Shown: one piece after another, positions 6,881-12,001 of the stretch | How the letters are laid out: every line of letters begins with the position of its first letter | How positions within the stretch are numbered: the stretch's first letter is position 1 | From: Actinomycetota bacterium | GTDB taxonomy: Bacteria; Actinomycetota; Thermoleophilia; Gaiellales; Gaiellaceae | Direction: 5' to 3' | Assembly (NCBI GenBank): GCA_013697465.1 | Contig: JACCWU010000323.1 | Coordinates: 1 to 18,184 of the forward strand | DNA length: 18,184 bases | Translations under genes and position numbers: made by a program | Notes under the pieces: generated by a model | Told to the model about the DNA's origin: nothing | The model's input: the letters and a program-made list of their open reading frames with translations, nothing else | Database searches by the model: none

Positions 6881-8131
6881 TCAGCCGGTGAGGTTGCCGC
6901 CGGATCTGCTCGGGGCAACCACGCCGACACGCTGCACGACGCGGCCGCCATCTGCACGGACGACGATGATGCCCTTCCGCTTCGGCTTGACCTTCACCTT
7001 CGCCGTGCCTTTCGTGTTGCTCTTGGTGGATGTGTTGACCCCGGCGCCGATGGCGGTGACGACGGTGTTGGGCGTGGTCTGCACGACGACCGTGCTCGCC
7101 CGTCCGGGCTGCGTCGTCGCCGGCGGGCCTTGGCCCCCGCCATCACGGCGCGGAGCGGGACATCCGCCCGTCGGCCCCGGAACGACCGTGCCGGCTCGCG
7201 CCAGATAGGCCCTCAGCTGCTCGAGCCTGAGCGTGATCGCAGCCAGCGGGCTGTCCACGTTTCCGGTGACACGGCAGATCGTCACGTAGCCGAGCGGCTC
7301 GTGACCGATCGTGCCGTTCGGGTCGCCCGAGCTCGGGCAGAGGCCCACGAATGAGCCCGGGTTCTGGTTCAGGAACGCCGCCACGCGATCGATCGCGACG
7401 TTGACCTGGAGGAACCGGAGCGCCTTTGCGCTCGCCGTGACCTGGCAGATCGTGAGTGCGGCCCCCAGCGGAATGCCGAGGATCCGGCCCGGCCCCTGCG
7501 TCACCGTGCCACCCTGCCCGGGGCAGGTGCCGATGAAGGAGCCGGGGTTCTGGTTCAGGAACGCCACGACCTGATCGACGTTCAGGGTGAGCTGGACGAT
7601 GTCCGGGGCGTTGACGGCGCCGGTGACACGGCAGACCGTCACGACCGCGTTGAGCGGACCGGAACCGCCGGTCGAGCCGCCGGCGTTGCCGCCGCCGCTC
7701 GAGGCCGGACAGGCGCCGACGAAGGATCCGGGGTTCTGGTTCAGGAACACAGCGACCTGATCGACTGCGACGAGAACCTCGGACAGGATCGGGGCGCTTG
7801 CGCTCCCGCTCACCCGGCAGACAGTCACCGCGCCGTTGAGCGGCGGGTTGCCGCCGCCGCCACTCGGCCCGCCGCCCGGCGCCGGGCAGGAGCCGAGGAA
7901 GGAGCCGGGGTACTGGTTGAGGTAAGCCGCGATCTGGTCGACCGTGACCTGTACCTCGAGGAAGTTCGGGGCGCTCGCGCTTCCCGTCACTTGACAGATC
8001 GTCACGCTCGCGGTCGGAAGCGGAGGAAGCACCTGGCCGCTCGACGTCGGCACAGCAAGCACGAACAAGCCGACGAGGGCGAGGACGAGAACTGTGCCCA
8101 GCGGCAAAAGGCGGGTCTTGAGCCTAGACAT
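6881..8131 (-). CDS. Secreted protein with five tandem Cys-pair repeats
   Basis: A 416-residue exported protein I cannot name. Residues 1-32 form a signal peptide (basic MSRLKTR, hydrophobic 11-27). Five units follow at about 41-84, 101-143, 162-205, 225-267 and 282-326. Each has the pattern VTICxVTGSASAP - V-xV-xVDQVAAFLNQNPGSFVGxCP. Each carries two cysteines exactly 36 residues apart (38 in the degenerate fifth unit), so one disulfide per unit is likely. Gly-rich linkers join units 1-3. Residues about 345-416 are a separate C-terminal module with a Lys/Arg-rich strand (KVKVKPKRKGIIVVRADG) that looks like a beta-sandwich end domain. ATG start with AAGGAGA 5 nt upstream. The start overlaps the stop of a small upstream ORF. 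The units resemble a Cys-His repeat (CHxTGS...N...HLxHGD) that I recall from secreted actinobacterial proteins, with the histidines replaced. Function unknown; surface or wall location inferred. Confidence 0.85.
   Translation of the reverse strand: MSRLKTRLLPLGTVLVLALVGLFVLAVPTSSGQVLPPLPTASVTICQVTGSASAPNFLEVQVTVDQIAAYLNQYPGSFLGSCPAPGGGPSGGGGNPPLNGAVTVCRVSGSASAPILSEVLVAVDQVAVFLNQNPGSFVGACPASSGGGNAGGSTGGSGPLNAVVTVCRVTGAVNAPDIVQLTLNVDQVVAFLNQNPGSFIGTCPGQGGTVTQGPGRILGIPLGAALTICQVTASAKALRFLQVNVAIDRVAAFLNQNPGSFVGLCPSSGDPNGTIGHEPLGYVTICRVTGNVDSPLAAITLRLEQLRAYLARAGTVVPGPTGGCPAPRRDGGGQGPPATTQPGRASTVVVQTTPNTVVTAIGAGVNTSTKSNTKGTAKVKVKPKRKGIIVVRADGGRVVQRVGVVAPSRSGGNLTG
7154..8011 (-). repeat. Five tandem coding repeats (about 130 bp each)
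   Basis: Within the secreted protein gene the units lie at about 7880-8011, 7703-7831, 7517-7648, 7331-7459 and 7154-7288, with periods of 57-62 codons. The segment encoding FLNQNPGSF is nearly identical at DNA level in units 2, 3 and 4. Unit 1 (AYLNQYPGSF) and unit 5 (AYLARAGTVVPG) have diverged. Confidence 0.85.
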
Positions 8132-8267
8132 GTGATTCTCCTTCGTGGATATGGCCCTCGCATCCAGTTATCGGGCCATAACACTTGGTCATGAGGCCGC
8201 GAGCGACAGTCGGCGCGTCATTCGGTACCGTCCGGCTCGCCCGGGTGAAGTGGAGTGATCGTGTCAT
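8124..8267 (-). CDS. Small ORF (47 aa) upstream of the secreted repeat protein
   Basis: The ATG at 8267 is preceded by GGGAGGAACG, a near-ideal Shine-Dalgarno. The ORF runs 47 codons and its stop (8124-8126) lies just inside the start of the secreted protein gene (ATG 8129-8131), suggesting translational coupling. The peptide is soluble-looking and its C-terminus has a cluster of possible metal ligands (CYGPITGCEGHIHEGESH: two Cys, three His). Codon use is less GC3-biased than in neighbouring genes, which weakens the case for a conserved protein. A regulatory leader peptide or a chance ORF are alternatives. I recognise no family. Confidence 0.35.
   Translation of the reverse strand: MTRSLHFTRASRTVPNDAPTVARGLMTKCYGPITGCEGHIHEGESHV
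8150..8180. promoter_or_regulatory. Inverted repeat TATGGCCC/GGGCCATA in the divergent region
   Basis: An exact 8-bp inverted repeat (8150-8157 and 8173-8180) with a 15-nt spacer. It is unusually AT-containing for this DNA and lies 19-49 bp upstream of the secreted protein start. It could be an operator, or a hairpin in the leader mRNA near the ribosome-binding site. It also lies inside the small ORF. Confidence 0.35.
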
Positions 8268-8342
8268 CGTTCCTCCCTGGTTGGGATCGGTGCTGTGTCC
8301 CGTACGAAGCCGAGGACTGCCGGATCGAACGCTGTTGGACGA

Positions 8343-8370
8343 GGAAACCCCCGATCGAGGGAGGGTCGTT
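8343..8370 (+). promoter_or_regulatory. Candidate ECF-type promoter for the sigma factor gene
   Basis: GGAAAC (8343-8348), a 16-nt spacer and GTCGTT (8365-8370) match the usual ECF promoter layout (GGAAC-like -35, CGTC/GTT-like -10). The match lies about 50 bp upstream of the sigma factor start, which would fit autoregulation. This is motif matching by eye only. Confidence 0.35.
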
Positions 8371-8419
8371 CCAGTCGCGCAGGGGTACAACCAGTTATGG
8401 AGTCACCCGAGGAGGACAG

Positions 8420-9628
8420 TTGGCATCCATAGCGGTCGAACCAAGGCTCCCGTCCACCGGGGACGCCCACGAGGCGGGGCGGCTCTACGCCGAGCACTCC
8501 GAGCGTCTCTTCGGGTACGGCCTTCGACAGCTCGGTTCGCCCGTCGATGCGGAGGACGCCGTCCAAACGACGTTCGTGTACGCGCTCCGGGCGCTCCAGC
8601 GCGGAGTCGTGCCGGAGTGCGAGTCCGCCTGGCTCCACTCTGTCGCGAAGAACGTCTGCCGCTGGCAACGCCGGACAGCCGCCCGGCGTGACTGGCTGTC
8701 GAGTGACGTCATAGAGGACGTCGCAGACGCGCCCGCCGACGATGAGAGCGAGCGGGAGCTACGGCGCGAGCTCCACGACGCGCTCGGCGCGCTGCCGGAG
8801 CGTCAGCGGCGCGCGCTGGTCTTGCGTGAGTTGCAGGGGCTCCCATCGCGAGAGGTCGCCGCACGACTCGGCATGAGCGCGAGCGCGACGTACGCTCTGC
8901 TGACGAGAGCCCGCTACTCCCTGGCGCAGGCACTGACGGCGACGGCACGACGCCCGGCCCTCAGCCTCAACTTCGGTCCTCTGCTGCTCAAGCTCAAAGG
9001 GCTGTTCCTGGGAGGTGCCGCCAACGCCGTCGCGACCACTGCCGTCTTCGCGGGCATGACGGTTGGCGGTGGCATCGCGGTCGAGAAGGCGATCCACGAC
9101 GACTTCTCGCGCGCGCAGAGGGTCTCAGCCACGCCGCTCCCGGCCGCCGTAGAGATGGCTCGCACATCGGCCATGGCCTCCTCCGTCGGTGAGACGGCCG
9201 CGCCGGTAGTCGCGTCTGCATCGACGCGCTCGGTGCGAGTCGATGCTGCGGCGGGGCCCCAACGTTCGGAAGGCCCGACGACTCCGACGCGCCGCCCCGT
9301 CGACCCCACAGAACTGCCCCTCGACCCTACAGAACTGCCGGGCCCGATGAACGATCCCCAGTCGCCAGAGGCGCAGGGATCGGACGCGAGCGTGTCGCAG
9401 CCGACAGCGAGTCTGCTACCCGGAGTCGAAGTACCACGGGTCTCCGTTGGAGTTGAACTACCACCGGTCCCCGTTGTCGGCCCACCCGCGGAGCTTCCCG
9501 GCGACCTGCCCCAGCTGCCGCCGGTCGACGGAGGTCCCTCGCTGGACGAGGTGGCGCCGAATGCTCCCGCGCCACCCGCGGTGCTCGAGGTGCTCGCGCT
9601 CGAGGTGAAAACCCCGGCCTTGCCATAG
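8420..9628 (+). CDS. ECF-family RNA polymerase sigma factor with transmembrane helix and Pro-rich C-terminal tail
   Basis: A 402-residue sigma-70 family protein. Region 2 spans about 20-90 (LYAEHSERLFGYGLRQLGSP, then DAEDAVQTTFVYALRAL, then SAWLHSVAKNVCRWQRR). Region 4 spans about 112-172 (LPERQRRALVLRELQGLPSR, then EVAARLGMSASATYALLTRA). ECF sigmas normally end here at 170-200 residues. This one continues with an amphipathic linker (LLLKLKGLF), a single hydrophobic segment at about 197-221 (LGGAANAVATTAVFAGMTVG) and about 180 residues of Pro/Ser/Glu-rich low-complexity sequence with a short tandem repeat (LDPTELP). The predicted topology is sigma domains in the cytoplasm and tail outside. 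The start chosen is the TTG at 8420, immediately after GAGGAGGA. The frame is open to a GTG at 8255, but the extra residues do not look like a sigma N-terminus. No separate anti-sigma gene is adjacent, so the tail may serve as built-in control. Confidence 0.88.
   Translation: MASIAVEPRLPSTGDAHEAGRLYAEHSERLFGYGLRQLGSPVDAEDAVQTTFVYALRALQRGVVPECESAWLHSVAKNVCRWQRRTAARRDWLSSDVIEDVADAPADDESERELRRELHDALGALPERQRRALVLRELQGLPSREVAARLGMSASATYALLTRARYSLAQALTATARRPALSLNFGPLLLKLKGLFLGGAANAVATTAVFAGMTVGGGIAVEKAIHDDFSRAQRVSATPLPAAVEMARTSAMASSVGETAAPVVASASTRSVRVDAAAGPQRSEGPTTPTRRPVDPTELPLDPTELPGPMNDPQSPEAQGSDASVSQPTASLLPGVEVPRVSVGVELPPVPVVGPPAELPGDLPQLPPVDGGPSLDEVAPNAPAPPAVLEVLALEVKTPALP
9301..9339 (+). repeat. 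Short tandem repeat in the sigma factor tail
   Basis: Two copies of a 21-bp unit (CGACCC-ACAGAACTGCC with one C/T difference) encode DPTELPL-DPTELPG. They mark the low-complexity, probably extracytoplasmic tail. Confidence 0.7.
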
Positions 9629-9651
9629 CTGTACCAGCGGGCTCGATGGCG

Positions 9652-9657
9652 TAGGCT
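9652..9657 (+). promoter_or_regulatory. -10 box TAGGCT for a leaderless universal stress protein transcript
   Basis: TAGGCT fits the actinobacterial TANNNT -10 element and lies exactly 6 nt before the GTG start at 9664, so transcription would begin at or next to the start codon. No Shine-Dalgarno is present. No good -35 is seen at the expected distance. Confidence 0.45.
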
Positions 9658-9663
9658 GAAAAC

Positions 9664-10059
9664 GTGGCCCGCACGATCGTGGTCGGCGTCGACGGCTCAC
9701 CGCCTTCGCTCGCCGCGCTCCGATGGCCGTCGAGGAAGCGGGACTTCGGAATGCGCGTGGTCGCAGTCCGAGCGTGGGCGTTCATACCGCCTGTGCCGAT
9801 CGCAGAGCCCGGGCTGATCCCACTCCCACCTGTCGAGCTCGCCGCCACGCTCGAGTCGCAGCGGGTCGCAGCGGAGGCCGAGCTTCCGGCTGTGATCGCC
9901 GAGGCATTCCCGAACGGTGTACCGATCGAGCTCGACGAGCATGTGGTGGAAGGCGCGGCAGGCGACGCGCTCGTGTCCGAAGCCGATGCTGCCGATCTCG
10001 TCGTCGTCGGCTCGAGCGGGCATGGCGGCCTTGCTAGGCCAGCGCGGCCGAGCGTGTAG
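9664..10059 (+). CDS. Universal stress protein (UspA family), frame-damaged
   Basis: A 131-residue Usp-fold protein with the N-terminal VVGVDGSPPSLAALRW strand-loop and the ATP-loop start DLVVVGSSGHGG (111-122). Usp domains usually have about 140-150 residues and end with a G-x9-G-S/T-x-S-x-x-(hydrophobic) ATP motif, which is missing here. Two signs of frame damage are visible. Residues 22-30 (PSRKRDFGM) are not Usp-like, while the +2 frame (starting ATG 9723) encodes the expected AVEEAGLRNAR. After residue 122 the +1 frame encodes ALLGQRGRACSQLTV, resembling the missing C-terminus (LLGSVSRA...). The product is therefore either a decayed pseudogene or the sequence has indel errors. GTG start with a -10 box 6 nt upstream. 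The 3' end overlaps the opposing dehydratase gene by 26 bp. Confidence 0.7.
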   Translation: MARTIVVGVDGSPPSLAALRWPSRKRDFGMRVVAVRAWAFIPPVPIAEPGLIPLPPVELAATLESQRVAAEAELPAVIAEAFPNGVPIELDEHVVEGAAGDALVSEADAADLVVVGSSGHGGLARPARPSV

Positions 10060-10276
10060 CCAGCTCACGGTCGCGATCGGTGATCCCGCCCGCTGTGTGT
10101 GTCCACCAGCGAAGCGTCACGCGGCTGTACTCGATGCGGATGTCCGGGTGGTGGTTCTCCGCCTCGGCGAGCTCCCCGATGCGGTTGACGAACGCCAGCG
10201 ACTCCGTGAAGTTGCCGAAGGTGAACTCGCGCTCGAGCGCTCCGTCCACCTCGATCCAGTCCTGCTCGCCCGGCAT
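10034..10276 (-). CDS. Pterin-4a-carbinolamine dehydratase (short form)
   Basis: Dehydrates 4a-hydroxytetrahydrobiopterin, regenerating the pterin cofactor of aromatic amino acid hydroxylases (EC 4.2.1.96). The family signature is clear: AEAENHHPDI (37-46) with H42-H43, then Y50, W58-T-H60 and D67/D69. At 80 residues it is 15-20 shorter than usual. The first helix, normally before the 'W' that precedes DGALEREFTF, is missing, and a TGA in frame 18 nt upstream of the ATG prevents extension. No Shine-Dalgarno is seen. It may be a naturally short version, use another start, or be slightly truncated. It is divergent from the CDP-alcohol phosphatidyltransferase (36-bp gap) and convergent with the Usp gene. 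A link to the tyrosine pathway enzyme fumarylacetoacetase 5 kb away is plausible but not shown. Confidence 0.85.
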   Translation of the reverse strand: MPGEQDWIEVDGALEREFTFGNFTESLAFVNRIGELAEAENHHPDIRIEYSRVTLRWWTHTAGGITDRDRELATRSAALA

Positions 10277-10312
10277 TGGGCGCAGTATGCCGTCAGTACG
10301 ATCCCGGTGGCG

Positions 10313-11191
10313 ATGGTCGTCTCCCCCGAGCCCGACGAGACGGCGAGCGCCGGGAGCGCCGGGCTCGCTGCGGTCCCCCGAGCGGAGAAGAGACGAGCAC
10401 GCCCCGAGCTCCTAGCGGAAGCGGTGTTTCGCCCGCTCGCGTCGGTCGTGGTGCGGGCGCTTCTGCCCATCCGGGTCTCGCCCACCGCGGTGGTGCTCAC
10501 GAACGCCCTGGCGGGACTTGCCGCGGCGGTTGCGATCTATCGCGGCGAGCTCGTCGTGGCGGCGCTGCTTCTCCAGCTCAAGACGGTGCTCGACAACGCC
10601 GACGGTCAGCTCGCGCGCGCGTCCGGCCGGACAACCGCCCTCGGCAGGTATCTCGACACGGAGGCCGATCTCGTGGTGAACGCCGCGCTCTTCGCGGCGC
10701 TCGGCCTCGAGGCCGGACTGCCGCTTCTCGCAGGTGCCGCCTTTCTCGCGCTCACACTCGTCTTGAGCGCGAACTTCAACGAGAACGTGCTTCACCGCAG
10801 GTCGCGAGGCGAAGAGGTCGTCACCCAACCGTCCGCAGCGGAGGAGGGTGCTGTCGCTCGAGGGCTGGCACGAGTCTACGGTGTCGTCTTCGCGCCGCAG
10901 GACAGCGTGTTGCAGCACTTCTCGCGACGCCGGCTCGAGCGGTCGCTCGTGGGAGTCTCGGATCCCGCAGCGCGCCGGCCGACGGCCATCTCGTACCACG
11001 ACGGGCTGACCTCGCTCGTCCTCGCGAACTTCGGTCTCTCGACGCAGCTTGCCGTGCTCGGGGTGTGCCTCGCGCTTGGCGGGCCCGTGTTCTACCTCTG
11101 GTTCGTCGTGGGCTGCGCCGCGTCGCTCCCGGCGCTCCAGCTCCGTCGCGAGATCGTCGCACGCAGTGCGGCCCGTTTGCGGGACTACTAA
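10313..11191 (+). CDS. CDP-alcohol phosphatidyltransferase family membrane protein
   Basis: An integral-membrane enzyme that transfers a substituted phosphate from a CDP-alcohol to an acceptor alcohol, usually in phospholipid synthesis. The 292 residues contain the full catalytic motif DG-x2-AR-x8-G-x3-D-x3-D at D97-G98, A101-R102, G111, D115 and D119. Membrane segments are seen at about 57-75, 79-92, 120-135, 138-153, 233-255 and 258-275. The stretch 155-225 is a polar insert or loop (HRRSRGEEVV..., FSRRRLERSL), longer than in PgsA-type enzymes, so the acceptor is uncertain (inositol phosphate, glycerol phosphate or other). The start is the ATG at 10313 or the in-frame GTG at 10307; TACGAT at 10297-10302 could be a -10 box. 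The 3' end overlaps the opposing SDR gene by 4 bp. Confidence 0.88.
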   Translation: MVVSPEPDETASAGSAGLAAVPRAEKRRARPELLAEAVFRPLASVVVRALLPIRVSPTAVVLTNALAGLAAAVAIYRGELVVAALLLQLKTVLDNADGQLARASGRTTALGRYLDTEADLVVNAALFAALGLEAGLPLLAGAAFLALTLVLSANFNENVLHRRSRGEEVVTQPSAAEEGAVARGLARVYGVVFAPQDSVLQHFSRRRLERSLVGVSDPAARRPTAISYHDGLTSLVLANFGLSTQLAVLGVCLALGGPVFYLWFVVGCAASLPALQLRREIVARSAARLRDY

Positions 11192-11922
11192 GACGCTCCG
11201 CGCAGCGTGAGCCGTTGTCCGTTCATCGACGCGGCGGCGTCCGAGCACAGGTACGCGATCGCCTCGGCGATCTCCTCGGCCGGAGTGAATGATGAGAAGT
11301 CTTTGTCCGGGCTCTCCTGGCGCATCGCCGGGGTGACGATCGAGCCGACCACGATGACATTGGCCGTTGCTCCGGTACCGCGGAAACGATCGGCGAGCGC
11401 CAGCGTCCACGTCTCTGCGGCTGCTTTGGCCGCCGCGTAGACCGCGTTCTTGTGGGTCGGGGACTGCGCCTGTCCCGCCGAGATCACGATCGCCCGCCCG
11501 CGCCCGCTCTGGAGCAGTGGCGCCGTGAACACCTGCGTCGTGTGCATCAAGGTGCGGATCAGCAGCGGCCCGAGGAAGTCCCAGTCCTCGAGCGGCGCCT
11601 CGTCGATCGGCTTTCCCCCACGCCAGCCGCCGATCATGTGCACGAGGGCGTCGATCCGCCCGCGGCGATCGAGGATCTCTCGCGACCACGCTTTCGCGGC
11701 GTCGGGATCGAGTAGGTCGACTGCAGTCGTCCCCACCTCTCCTGCGCCGGCCGCGAGTGCGTCGAGCGGCGCCGCGTCGCGACCGGCGAGCTCGAGGCTC
11801 GCATTCGCTTGCACGAGGCGCTGAACGACCGTGGGGCCGAGGTTCCCTCCGGCTCCCGCGATCGCGATAACGCGACCCGCGACCGAACCGAGCTGCGTGT
11901 GCTCCAGCTGCGGCGGCTCCAC
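11188..11922 (-). CDS. Short-chain dehydrogenase/reductase (SDR) family oxidoreductase
   Basis: A 244-residue NAD(P)-dependent Rossmann-fold oxidoreductase. Visible motifs: nucleotide-binding AGAGGNLG (22-29, a variant of TGxxxGxG), NNAG-equivalent HMIGG (95-99), catalytic S148 in VISAG, and Y162-x3-K166 in VYAAAK. The C-terminal part (ITPEEIA-like FTPAEEIAEAIAYLCSD, then MNGQRLTLRG) is typical of classical SDRs. R48 after the second strand (ELAGRD) might favour NADP. The substrate is unknown. The only start in frame is the GTG at 11922, with TAGCTT exactly 6 nt upstream, consistent with a leaderless transcript. It is divergent from the ATP-grasp ligase gene and its stop overlaps that of the preceding membrane enzyme. 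Confidence 0.9.
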   Translation of the reverse strand: MEPPQLEHTQLGSVAGRVIAIAGAGGNLGPTVVQRLVQANASLELAGRDAAPLDALAAGAGEVGTTAVDLLDPDAAKAWSREILDRRGRIDALVHMIGGWRGGKPIDEAPLEDWDFLGPLLIRTLMHTTQVFTAPLLQSGRGRAIVISAGQAQSPTHKNAVYAAAKAAAETWTLALADRFRGTGATANVIVVGSIVTPAMRQESPDKDFSSFTPAEEIAEAIAYLCSDAAASMNGQRLTLRGAS

Positions 11923-11928
11923 CCCGTC

Positions 11929-11934
11929 AAGCTA
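11929..11934 (-). promoter_or_regulatory. -10 box TAGCTT for the SDR gene
   Basis: On the minus strand TAGCTT lies 6 nt before the GTG start at 11922, matching TANNNT spacing for leaderless actinobacterial genes. No recognisable -35 or Shine-Dalgarno accompanies it. Confidence 0.4.
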
Positions 11935-11951
11935 CCAACGGTCCTTCCAAA

Positions 11952-11974
11952 CCCCGCGCCGAATCGACGCGGGG
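11952..11974. promoter_or_regulatory. Inverted repeat overlapping the ligase promoter (possible operator)
   Basis: CCCCGCG (11952-11958) and CGCGGGG (11968-11974) are exact reverse complements with a 9-nt spacer. They lie between the divergent SDR and ligase genes. The right arm overlaps the proposed -35 of the ligase promoter, so a repressor site is possible. Confidence 0.35.
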
Positions 11975-11993
11975 GCAGCTCAAGGGGTAGCGT
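11964..11993 (+). promoter_or_regulatory. Candidate promoter of the ligase-reductase operon
   Basis: TCGACG (11964-11969, four of six matches to TTGACA), an 18-nt spacer and TAGCGT (11988-11993). The -10 box ends 8 nt before the ATG at 12002, so the transcript would be leaderless or nearly so. No Shine-Dalgarno lies at normal spacing. Confidence 0.45.
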
Positions 11994-12001
11994 CCCGAGC
12001 C

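Noticed and set aside
7154..8011. CRISPR-like or non-coding repeat array
   Set aside because: The repeat period (57-62 codons) is in frame, diverges at synonymous and non-synonymous sites, and lies wholly within a coding sequence.
8164..8398. Direct repeat CCAGTTAT at 8164 and 8391 as a shared regulator site
   Set aside because: Only 8 bp are shared and flanks differ; a match of this length can occur by chance in a 290-bp region.
8255..8419. N-terminal extension of the sigma factor from GTG 8255
   Set aside because: The 55 extra residues are Cys/Trp/Arg-rich and unlike sigma N-termini. A stronger ribosome-binding site lies at 8409-8416 before TTG 8420.
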